A stretch of 64,000 nt of DNA from the NCBI GenBank assembly GCA_019915135.1, contig JAHLMK010000011.1:930001-994000 (forward strand), in the 5' to 3' direction. Below, in pieces: positions 43,760 to 52,955 of the stretch. The stretch comes from Strobilurus pachycystidiatus. Taxonomy: Eukaryota; Basidiomycota; Agaricomycetes; Agaricales; Physalacriaceae. The notes beneath the pieces are model-generated. The model worked only from the letters and a program-made list of their open reading frames with translations. It was not told the DNA's origin and ran no database searches. The first letter of the stretch is position 1. Each line of letters starts with the position of its first letter. The position numbers were made by a program, and so were the translations under genes.

Positions 43760-46733
43760 CGAAGTCTGTAAGATTATCAAACACAAACTAGACTCGGGCG
43801 TGTATGAGCCTTCGAACTCCTCATACCGCTCCAGGTGGTTCTGTGTTGTTAAGAAGGATGGAAAGAAACTTCGCCTAGTGCATAGTCTAGAACCACTCAA
43901 TGCGGTGACCATTGCGCACTCAGGGTTACCTCCAGCCACGGAGGAACTAGCGGAGTCCTTTGCAGGACGAAGTTGTGGAGGGACCTTGGATCTGTTCGTT
44001 GGATATGACGAACGGCTCCTTGCCACCGCGTCTCGCGATATGACCACCTTCTCGACACCTTACGGAGCGTTAAGGTTAAAGACCTTACCAATGGGCTGGA
44101 CTAATTCAGTACCTATCTTTCATGACGATGTTACAACGATTCTCAAGGATGAAATACCAGCCTTCACCAGACCTTATATCGACGATGTGCCCGTCCGCGG
44201 GCCCGCCACGCGATATGAACAAGCTGATGGTACCTACGAAACGCTTCCAGGTCATCCTGAAGTAAGGCGTTTCGTTTGGGAACACCTTGTGAACATGAAC
44301 AGAATCATACAACGAATGAAACATGCCGGAGGGACCTTTTCTGGCCACAAGGCTATCATTTGTGCAGAAGAAATTGTGGTAGTGGGACATGTCTGTACCT
44401 ACGAAGGTAGAAAGCCAGCTGAAGATCGCGTTAAGGTGATCTCGGATTGGCCCCCTTGTAAAGCGCTCACGGAAGTCCGTTCGTTCTTAGGGACAGCTGG
44501 AATCTTCAGAGCATTCGTAAAGGACTACTCTAAGAAGGCGTTACCTTTGACCAGGTTAACCAAAGACATTACCAAGTTCAGATGGACAGACGAGGAGCAG
44601 GAAAGTATGGATACCTTAAAGGAAGCCATACGAACTTGTCCGATGCTGAAACCACTGAATTATGAATGGTCCACGCCAATCACGCTGTCGGTAGACACCT
44701 CTTACCAGGCAGTAGGTTTCTATCTGTCCCAGGTAGATCCCAAGGACCCTAAGAAACGATACTTTGCCAAGTTTATGTCTCTGACATTGAACGAAAGAGA
44801 GGCAAGGTACTCGCAAGCCAAGCGAGAACTATTCGGGCTCTTCAGAGCTCTGTCCGCGTGCAAGTACTACCTTCTAGGGTGTAGAAAACTAGAAATTGAA
44901 GTGGATGCAAAATACATCAAGGGCATGTTATCCAACGTGGACTCCTTAGCGAACGCAAACCTGCAAAGGTGGGCTGAGGAGATCTTGATGTATCACTTCA
45001 CGCTTGTACACGTACCAGGAAAGGTTCATGGCCCGGATGGTTTAAGTCGCCGTCCAGCCTCAGAGCATGATGTAGTAGTACCCAGACCTCACATAGACAT
45101 AGAGGATGACGAGGTCAATACCTTTGAGTACCAGGAGCCCAAAGGTCTGCCTATAGAGGAGCAGCCGTTAGACTTTGACACTTTCAGGAATGACATCGAC
45201 AGTAGGGGAGGCTATTTCCAGGAAATAGTACGGAGTCCTTTACCAGACCATATAAAGGTTTCTAAAGCGGTAAGGACTTCGGGACTAGTCAATATTAAGG
45301 ATATCGAAGGTTGGATGCATATCACGGAGTTCCCGGAGCTCAATAAGAGCAAAAGGGAGCGTTTGTGGGAGACCTATTTGCCCAAACTTCAACCTTACTT
45401 ACAATCGGAAGATGTACTTGAGGACGAAGACTTGGAGAAATGGAGCAAAGACTTCTTTGTCCAGCATGAAAGGTTATACCGAACCCATTCGGACTCCCAC
45501 CCCCGTCGAGTGCTACTTCCAAATGAACGAATCCCAGTTTGTAAAGCTCTACACGACCGGGCAGGACATAAAGGACAATATTCCGTGTTACAACTCATCA
45601 TGAAGCGATTCTGGTGGCCAGGTATGGAGGTCGACATACGATGGTATGTAAGGACCTGTGTACTATGTCAGAAACGCCAGAAACGTAACATAAAGGTTGC
45701 ACCAACGATCACTTCAACTCCAGGTATCTACGAAAGGGCTTATATAGACACCTTCCGGATGCCTAAGGCAGGAGAGGAATCCACCCGAAAGAAACGGCCT
45801 TCAAAATGGGCCGGCTTCAACGCTGTGACCGTAGCAAGGTGTGGATTAACAAGTTGGCCAGAGGCAAGGGCTCTCAAGGAAGAGACCGCCGAGTCACTGG
45901 GAGAATGGATCTTCGAGGACATTCTGTGCAGGTGGGGTTGTATCAAGGAAATTGTAACCGACAATGGGCCAGCAATCAAGAAGGCTTTAGTACATATTGA
46001 ACAGAAATATGGTATTACAGGTATCTTGATCACGGCGTACAATAAGCAAGCCAACGGAAAGGTTGAACGAGGACACTGGGATATCCGTCAATCTCTCTTC
46101 AAGGTATGCAGGGGTAAACCCGAGCAATGGCCAGAGTTCCTACATGAGGTCCTTTGGGCAGAGCGCATTACCATAAAGAGAAGTCTAGGTACTTCAGCGT
46201 TCCAGGCAGTAACCGGTTGTGAACCAATCATGCCAATGGACCTGGAGGAATTGACTTGGCTGGTCGAAGCACCAGGCCGGCTGGTCTCCCATTCGGACCT
46301 TATTGCCTTCCGAGCTAGGCAGCTCATCAAGCACAAGGAAGATACTGTCAAGCTAAGGTCGAAGGTCCTTCTAAATAAACAGAAGGCCGCGGCGAAGTTC
46401 CTAGAGGACTTCCAGAACAGTATCCCTCGCTACAAATTCAAAACTGGTGAACTAGTACTAGTAAGGAACACTAGGATTGAATCAGAAATGAATGCGAAGT
46501 TCAAGGAAAGGTTTATGGGACCTTACGCGGTAGTAACAAGGACCTCGGCAGGAAACTATGTGGTCTGCGAGTTGGACGGAACGATCTACAAAGACAAGAT
46601 AGCTCAGTTCCGTGTAATACCTTTTGTATCGCGACGAGACCCTATAGACCTTGGAAAACAGTTCTTTGATCGATTACACTTCATAAGTAAACCGATCACC
46701 AAGACCTTAGATGTCCTTGCGAGAACTACGTGA
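43719..46733 (+). CDS. pol: pol: reverse transcriptase, RNase H and integrase
   Basis: A 1004-codon continuous frame. RT starts NIPIPPGIYDEVCK, with SYRSRWFCVVKKDGKKLRLV (residues 36-55), LDLFVGYDE (first Asp, 91), FSTPYGALRLKTLPMGWTNS and the active site YIDD (153-156). RNase H has LSVDTSYQAVGFYLSQ and LNEREARYSQAKRELFGLF. The integrase N-terminus is a HHCC zinc site (HDRAGHKGQYSV near 612, CVLCQKRQ near 646). The core has YIDTFRMP (D about 676), VTDNGPAIKK (D about 747) and GKVERGHWD (E about 782), 34 residues between the last two by my count. A GPAY-type C-terminus (FMGPYAVVTRTSAGNYVV) follows; no chromodomain. The domain order PR-RT-RH-IN identifies Ty3/gypsy. It appears functional. Confidence 0.93.
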   Translation: MVLRNIPIPPGIYDEVCKIIKHKLDSGVYEPSNSSYRSRWFCVVKKDGKKLRLVHSLEPLNAVTIAHSGLPPATEELAESFAGRSCGGTLDLFVGYDERLLATASRDMTTFSTPYGALRLKTLPMGWTNSVPIFHDDVTTILKDEIPAFTRPYIDDVPVRGPATRYEQADGTYETLPGHPEVRRFVWEHLVNMNRIIQRMKHAGGTFSGHKAIICAEEIVVVGHVCTYEGRKPAEDRVKVISDWPPCKALTEVRSFLGTAGIFRAFVKDYSKKALPLTRLTKDITKFRWTDEEQESMDTLKEAIRTCPMLKPLNYEWSTPITLSVDTSYQAVGFYLSQVDPKDPKKRYFAKFMSLTLNEREARYSQAKRELFGLFRALSACKYYLLGCRKLEIEVDAKYIKGMLSNVDSLANANLQRWAEEILMYHFTLVHVPGKVHGPDGLSRRPASEHDVVVPRPHIDIEDDEVNTFEYQEPKGLPIEEQPLDFDTFRNDIDSRGGYFQEIVRSPLPDHIKVSKAVRTSGLVNIKDIEGWMHITEFPELNKSKRERLWETYLPKLQPYLQSEDVLEDEDLEKWSKDFFVQHERLYRTHSDSHPRRVLLPNERIPVCKALHDRAGHKGQYSVLQLIMKRFWWPGMEVDIRWYVRTCVLCQKRQKRNIKVAPTITSTPGIYERAYIDTFRMPKAGEESTRKKRPSKWAGFNAVTVARCGLTSWPEARALKEETAESLGEWIFEDILCRWGCIKEIVTDNGPAIKKALVHIEQKYGITGILITAYNKQANGKVERGHWDIRQSLFKVCRGKPEQWPEFLHEVLWAERITIKRSLGTSAFQAVTGCEPIMPMDLEELTWLVEAPGRLVSHSDLIAFRARQLIKHKEDTVKLRSKVLLNKQKAAAKFLEDFQNSIPRYKFKTGELVLVRNTRIESEMNAKFKERFMGPYAVVTRTSAGNYVVCELDGTIYKDKIAQFRVIPFVSRRDPIDLGKQFFDRLHFISKPITKTLDVLARTT

Positions 46734-47075
46734 CCTTGAGCACCCAGGACTGGACTACAGCTTCAAAAAGGAAGCTAAGGTACCATACCAGATGACGGGG
46801 ACGTCATCAGAAAAGTAAAGAGAGAATAGAGGGACATCGGTCCATTTATTCAAGGACTATAAAAATTTTATTTAAGACTCATTCTGTGCCCAGCTGGCTA
46901 CAAAGGTAGCTAAGGTAGCATTGAACTAAGGACAGAATAAGGAAGCAAGACAAGGCACGAGGCATCAGGGAAGTGGCGGGGTGCGAATAAAAGAAAAGCT
47001 TAAAAGTGATAAGCCCGTAGGCGATGTGGTAAGCGCAGAAAAGGAAGCACCACTCACCGAACAACCACCACGACC
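46734..47075 (+). other. Spacer between pol and the sense accessory gene
   Basis: Non-coding, shared with element 2 (61004-61406). It has a TATAAAAA sequence at 46858, about 215 nt upstream of the accessory ATG, and may carry an internal promoter, so the accessory gene need not depend on the LTR. Confidence 0.45.
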
Positions 47076-49188
47076 ATGCTCCCTCAAGAGAACGACCCCA
47101 CTGTGGACGCGAAGGTAAGTGCCTGGCACGATCACAGCGTAGAACGAGGCGGTGAACTTACTTACCAAAAGGAGCAGTCACCGCCGCCATCGCAGCCGCC
47201 GACGAAAGACAACCAGGAGCCTCCCGCAGTCCAGGGGGAGAAGGAAATGGAGGTGCAAGGGCAGGAGCAGGTGAGTAGTGACGAACAACGCGTTGAGAAA
47301 CGGCGAAACTCACCACTACCACCCCCTCTGCTAGCTCCCGTCCATTCCCTGCGAAGCCAGGCCGGACCATGTCAAAATGACGCGTCCCCTGTTCGACTAC
47401 GGCGGTTTCTTGACGAACAGGACCGCGCCGCCGGAACTAGACGCAGGTATCAGCCTGCACCTGGCCGAGTTGCTGTGCGCCAACCCAACGACGACACGGG
47501 AGATCTTGCAAAAGGCCGGGTACCACGACTACCTGCACAATGGGGTATTCTGGCTAACGTTCCAGGACGCGCTAGCGGCGAAACCAGCCAGCAGAGCCAC
47601 TCCGCTCGAAAGAGTGGAGACCGCGCTCAGCACCGCGTGGCGCGCCACCTCCGCCTACAAAAAGCAGGTCCGCCCCACTCGAGCCACCACTTTCCTGAAC
47701 AACGACCGCGTGGCCCCAGAGCTCGCGATCCGGCTCTCAGAAGACGACGCTCAGCGTTGTTTTCTGGAGTTGGACCATCTCTGGAACTTCGTGCACGATC
47801 AGGACCGCGCCAACCTATTCTGGGGCGCCTTGATAGTGGAGATGCGCAAGCAGCACGACGACCTCCCCATCCGCAGGTCGTTCCTCAAGACGATGGATAA
47901 CCTCATCGAAAGCGCGATAGCCGAGCTTGGCATCGCAGACTACCAGCGCGACGAAACACCGAGTCTCGACAGCAAGGTCGACGACGAGGGCACTCCGCGC
48001 CCCACCATGCAGCAGCTTGCGCAGGAGGCGTCGCCCAGTCCCCGCGACTCGCGAATCCCGTCACCAGCGCCCGCCTCGCACCACGAACCCACGCCCGAGC
48101 CCGAGATGGAACCCCCGGCGCGTCGACCATATGTCGCGGCAGGGAAGGGTGGCCCCAAATCGGTTACCAAGTACGTCGCTCACCGTACCGTCGCACCCGT
48201 AATCTTTGCTAATGCCCCGGCCAGGCCGAAGGCCGTCGTTGTAAAAGTGGAACCGAAGGACAAGGACGTCGCCCCCACCCGGAAAACCTCGGTCGCGCGC
48301 GCCACCACTGGTGGAAGCCAGAAGCGCAAGTTCGTCGAGGAGGAACCGGAGGAGGAGGACGAGTTGGACGAAGACGCCGAAGCCAGCGACGAGGAGGAGG
48401 ACGACTTCGTCCTCGATGTACGCGACAAGACCAACCCGCGTATCCCCCTCCACCGCGACGACGGCTTCTGCGTCCCGTGCATCAAGCAGAAGTTGGGTTG
48501 CACCTACTTCAGGATCCACGCCACGCCCGCGGAGAAGAATAACAGCTTCACCTGCGACCAGTGCAAGGAGAAGGACGGGCAGCACGGTCCGTGCTGGGTC
48601 GCATGGAGGCGAAGCCAGGTCCCCGAGCCGTGGAAGGAGGTCGCGCTGAAGGTTCGCGCCCAGTTGCAGGCCGTGGCGAGGAACAAGCCCGATTCTCAGA
48701 TCCGGGCCCGGCGCCACCAGGAATACTCCAACGCCGCGCAAGCCATCGCCAAGGAAGCGGACCAGCGGTGGAAGGAGGAAAAGCAGAGGAAGAAGGACGA
48801 GCCCCCGGCGAAGCGCCGTCGCGTCGAGAGCACGAAGGGAAAGAAGGGCAAGGCGAAGAAGGAGGAAACGTCGGACGAAGAGGAGGCTGGCGACTCCGAC
48901 GTCGAGGAGATCCAAGCGCCCCGGACCCGCCTCCAGAAGGGAAAAGTAAGCGCCGCCCCGCCTCCCGCCTCGACCAAGTCCTCGAAGGGAGCCGCCACGT
49001 CGATCAGCGCGGTCCAACGCCAGGACAAAGGCGAAGGAGCTAGCCGTCAAGGTGTGCCGTCCTCCGCCTCCGCCAGCCGCATCGACCCCGCCGAGGACGT
49101 GGACAAGGTCCTCGCGATGTACTTCTCCCTCAGTGAGAAGAGCCGCCGAAAGTTCAGGAAGATAGCCGAGATTGCGGTGGGACGTTAG
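47076..49188 (+). CDS. Sense accessory protein with Zn2Cys6-like cluster, intron-containing
   Basis: Three exons (47076-47114, 47172-47270, 47335-49188) with introns 47115-47171 (GTAAGT...AAAAG) and 47271-47334 (GTGAGT...GCTAG); all junctions in frame; 663 residues. Residues after MLPQENDPTVDAK are Pro/Gln-rich, then MTRPLFDYGGFLTNR and a conserved LSEDDAQRCFLELDHLWNF helical region. A disordered part follows, and then a cysteine cluster CVPCIKQKLGC...CDQCKEKDGQHGPC: C-x2-C-x6-C, a 17-residue linker, C-x2-C-x8-C, resembling a fungal Zn2Cys6 domain. The C-terminus is very basic (AKRRRVESTKGKKGKAKK) and ends RKFRKIAEIAVGR. It may bind nucleic acid. It lies in the position where some elements carry env, but shows no signal peptide or membrane segment. 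Confidence 0.8.
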
Positions 49189-49577
49189 TCGCGTCCCGCC
49201 GCTAATCTTTTCTTTTTTTTTTTATATACACGAATACCAGTCAGTGCCAAACGGACACTTTTCATATACGCATTCCCCGCCCCGTTGTATTTTATAAAAA
49301 TATACAACTTCTTGTACTCCAAAGAACCGTGTGAAAACCACCGAGGTGCAAGAACAAGGAACCTTAGTGGGAACCTTAAGTCAAGGGGAGAATCCAGGAC
49401 TCTCCTTGGAATATCAAAGGTCGCGAAGTTCGGGGGCTGAGAACCTTAGACGATGAAAAGGTCCACAAGAAGCTGTGTTACGAGTAAAGTAATACAGACA
49501 AAGCAATGTGACTATAAGGAACATTCGTAAGGCAGAAAAGAAAAGCGACCTTTAGGTCAAAAGAAGTCAACTAAGGA
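49189..49577. other. Convergent 3' spacer between the two accessory genes
   Basis: Contains a T-run with TATATACACG after the sense stop, plausible 3'-end signals, and the 3' flank of the antisense gene. Conserved in element 2. Confidence 0.4.
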
Positions 49578-51075
49578 CTAAGCAAAACGACTCCAATCAG
49601 GAGGGACCGCAAGGTTCGCAAGGCGCGCATAGAAAGGTCCTGCGTGGCTAAGGTCGATTGCTAACATACTAGCAGCAAGGAGTTCGTAGTCTACTTCGGT
49701 GGCCTCCGACCAGTCGATGAGCCAGAGTAGTGGATCGATGATAGGCAGCGACTGGTTGGGGCGCTGGAAACACAGAAGTTACAAACGGACCTCAAACTAC
49801 GAAGTTGTTCACGGACCCGATTGGCGGGAAGGTCAATCTCAGGGATCAACCGACGCATATTGGGAGGTCTATCCAACGCGTAGGCGTCGTCCCAGCCGTA
49901 AAGAGCAGAGTTCTGACGTTGGAACTCTGGCCACCACTTCATAACCGTGACAAGGTCGGCGGGAAGGTCCCCATACTGAACAGGAAGGACCTTCAGGTCG
50001 TCAGACCCGATGTAAAGCGAGCGAAGGAGTGTGGAAAAGCCGGAGTAACCACCAAAGTGAGCCTCGACCTACGTCTAAGGTCAGCGCCGACCACAAGACA
50101 TGAAAGGAAAAGACCAGGTTTAACTCACCATGAAAGGTCCGATGAACTCTTGGGTAAACCAAGGGTGACTCGCAAGGATGTCCATGTTAAGGTCCCCCAG
50201 GTGGAAGCGGGCGCCTTCACCGTCAAGGGTATTGCCTTCGGCGAACCAAGCTTTGCAAAGTTCGACGGCGGTGTAGTACAAAGGAAAGAAGCGCGCACAA
50301 GAGTCGGGATCCATCGCGACGTCGCCGTCTCCCGCCTCGGCTCGTTTCTCCATGGCCTCGGTAACGACCTCGGGCGATTTCTTCGTCTTCTAAGCGAAGA
50401 CATCCAGAGGTTACAGTAGGAAACCGACGAGTAACGAACGGACATACCTTGCCTTTCTCAAGCTTGTCCGGCTTGAAATAAGCGTTATCCGGATGCATAG
50501 GGTGACCCGGGGACAGGCCAGGGAAGTGGGCGTTAGACGCCTTCTTGCAGCTGCTCACCAAAGGTTGGAGGATATGAGCGATGTGGTGCGTCGGCGTCTG
50601 AGGGTGAATCCCCAGCAGGTGTACCAGCATCCCTACATAGAGGCGAAGGTTGAAAAAGAACACCGCCATGTCCGTCGACACCTTGGAACCATTCGGAAAG
50701 GTGCGAAGGTCATGGGCGACGGCCTAAAGAAAACAAGGACAGGATGAAGTCAGGATCAGGAAAAGAACACAGCGAAGGAGTACACACAAGGACTCTCTCC
50801 ATGATCTTGTCAACATAGCCGGTGATCTCCAGTGCCACGTCGGGATTCGAACACGCCTTCTTGAGGTCCAGACGATGGACCTTGGGAATGATGAGCGTAA
50901 GATGCATGCCGAGGTACATAAGGAAGTCGGGTGTGTTGGCTGGAGGGTCGTAGTCGAGCGCATAAGCGACGAGACCGGCGCCAAGGTCGCGCGTAGTGAT
51001 CAGGTCCTTCGCGGACGGAACGTGCGGCGTTGTGGGAAGCAGTTTTGCGATGGGAGTCCAAGTTTTGGGAGCCAT
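49578..51075 (-). CDS. Antisense accessory gene of the LTR element, unknown function
   Basis: The start ATG at 51075 gives MAPKTWTPIAKLLPTTPHVP, then LGAGLVAYALDYDPPANTPD, LMYLGMHLTLIIPKVHRLDL and KKACSNPDVALEITGYVDKI. A 64-nt intron (GTGTGT...CTTTAG) leads to AVAHDLRTFPNGSKVSTDMA and LRLYVGMLVHLLGIHPQTPT. Later exons have MDPDSCARFFPLYYTAVELC, HPWFTQEFIGPF, YGDLPADLVTVMKWWPEFQ and a C-terminal AIDLSHAGPFYARLAN, ending DWSRFA with a stop at 49578-49580. At least four introns. No domain recognised; some segments look helical. The gene opposes the element's transcription, so it needs its own promoter, which would lie just inside the 3' LTR border. The same gene is in element 2. Confidence 0.7.
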
Positions 51076-51260
51076 GATAGAATAAAGGCAGGAATGAAAG
51101 GTCTGAGGACAAGTCCCAGGACCTTTTATAACGGAACGAAGTTAGGCAAAAGAGGGTCCATCGGGCGATAGAAACCAAAAGGGGACTTCGTCACGACGGC
51201 CTGGTACCCAGGATAAAGGTTCTGAACCACCAAGGACTATGTCGCGGACGACATTTCATA

Positions 51261-51273
51261 AGTCAAGGGGAGA
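51261..51273 (+). promoter_or_regulatory. Element 1 polypurine tract
   Basis: AGTCAAGGGGAGA immediately before the 3' LTR; the expected plus-strand primer. Confidence 0.65.
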
Positions 51274-52951
51274 TGATACGCAGGGTACTATTCCAGTACT
51301 AGAAACGGGGAATTTTGCGATTCCTGAACAGCCCAAAGACCTTAGGAACCTCCAGTCAAGTACTTAGGATAGAGCACGCAGGAGTTACTGCCTTGACGCG
51401 GGCAAGCCTCCAGGACAAGGTCCAGGCGCCTTAACAAGTCCTTTAGGACAGGCGCGATCGAAACCTTCGATCACCTTCATCCGAATATCCTTATCCGCGC
51501 GTTGGATCCCTTTCAAGATCCCGTACCTTTGCGTGTACCTTGTACTACAGACGATGTGCTATAACCATTCGCACCCAAGGAGGGTCCAAAGGTCTCCAGG
51601 CGGTTCAGTTCGAGCGACCCGAGACCTGCGCACCTCAACCCAAAGACCTGGAAGGTCCCGAAATAGTTCAAGGACGTCACAACCCTTTTGGGGAAACAAT
51701 CTTCGGAGCTGTCAAGGACTCCGAACCGACGCCTTCCGCTATGCCGATCGATCATGATCCACGATCAAGGACCACCCCGAAAGCAGGGTGTATTACCACT
51801 TTAAGAAAACACTCCCCTGTAGTGTCTGCGCTCGAAAGGACGTTCTTAACGATCTCCATCCAACCTAGCCACAAGAAAGCAGGTGTCCGTAGGACCTTGC
51901 AACATAAAGATACCTAAGGATCGAAGTCCTTATCGGACCTTGATCTCCTGGGCACAAGGATTGTACCATACCGCCAAGGTGGCGTATATGGCTAAAGGAC
52001 CAAGCGGCCTGGCCGCAGTTGTTTCGACCAGGGATAGCCAATAAGAATCCAGCACTTGTATGACTCGAAAGTCCGATGTATCCGATCCTAGAATAGATGC
52101 TTACTCAGTAGGAACCCACCAGTAGTATAAAAGGGCCCAAAGGACCCATATTTCGGTAGCTTAGAGCCCCCTCCAGTAGCCGCTAGTCAGACGCAGCCAT
52201 TGTAGTGAATCTATCTCGAGTTTCGACTCATTTCTGCAAAGAACCCAAAGTACACAAAGACCCCAAAGACCTTTCCAAGATTTAAAGACATCAGGTGTTG
52301 CCAAACTCCTTGAAAGACTCGAAAGAACCTTATTCCGACGTACCAAGTCAAGTACCAACGAATCTACTTGGTGTTAGAACCTTGTATTCGCAAGAAGGCC
52401 GGTTTGCAAGTGGTTCTGCCCTGCACTCACGCTCTTTCGTGAAGTACTTCCCTTTGAGGAATAAGTCGAGTTTGAACGAGTGTTGTCAACGTCTGAGACA
52501 CCTTTCGGAACCTTTGGTCCCGGTGCAAGACACTAGAAGTTTGGTTTAAGTGCAAGAAGGAGTCCTTATCGTTAGCAGTCCAGTGGCGTAAAACCTGCGG
52601 TAGCGGCCTGACGATTCCAAGACAAAGTCCTTGTACACCAGAGCACTTGATAGGTAGAAGCTACATTGCCTCGCGCTGTTTAAGGTCTTCATACGTCAAG
52701 AGGTTCGGCCTACGACTTCAAGGTTTTCTTGTGTCATTTCGATCAGAATCCCTACACCCCCAAAAACAACTCGTAGTTTAACTACAGCGATTCGGAATAC
52801 ATCTCTATTTCTCCATTACCCAAAAGCACCTTGTTCTCTCGAACCTTTGTGCACCCCAGCTCCCTTACAAGGAGTACTAGTTGTGATAAGGATTGATAGT
52901 GTGGTTAGACGATAGCTTCTTTTCAGAGGTCTATTCCGAACTTGCACATCA
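51274..52951 (+). repeat. Element 1 3' LTR
   Basis: 1678 nt, the same as 34775-36452 apart from one difference that I noticed (CGAGCCC versus CGAGACC near 51622). Confidence 0.93.
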
Positions 52952-52955
52952 GCGG
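52952..52955. repeat. Target-site duplication of the large LTR element, right
   Basis: GCGG, matching 34771-34774. Confidence 0.8.

Larger units (their letters stand above)
34775..52951 (+). mobile_element. 18.2 kb Ty3-type LTR retrotransposon with two accessory genes (element 1)
   Basis: Two 1678-nt LTRs (TGAT...ATCA), a primer site 5 nt inside, gag, protease, RT-RNase H-integrase in Ty3 order, then a spliced sense gene and an antisense gene, a polypurine tract and the 3' LTR. The 4-bp target duplication is GCGG. It sits inside the Plavaka transposase gene. The LTRs differ at one site that I found, so insertion was recent. The unusual length comes from a 3.3 kb tandem duplication of gag-protease and about 4.2 kb of accessory sequence. 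Confidence 0.93.

Noticed and set aside
48061..49050. Long minus-strand frame (329 codons) opposite the sense accessory gene, and its counterparts in element 2
   Set aside because: Shadow of a GC-rich, charged coding strand; no splice structure or start context of its own.
47377..49188. env-like gene in the position after pol
   Set aside because: No signal peptide, membrane anchor or fusion-type segment; the product is charged and has a cysteine cluster instead.
50020..50781. The missing 751 nt of element 2 as a spliced-out intron
   Set aside because: The ends are an 11-bp direct repeat and not GT-AG, and the segment contains several exons of the antisense gene.
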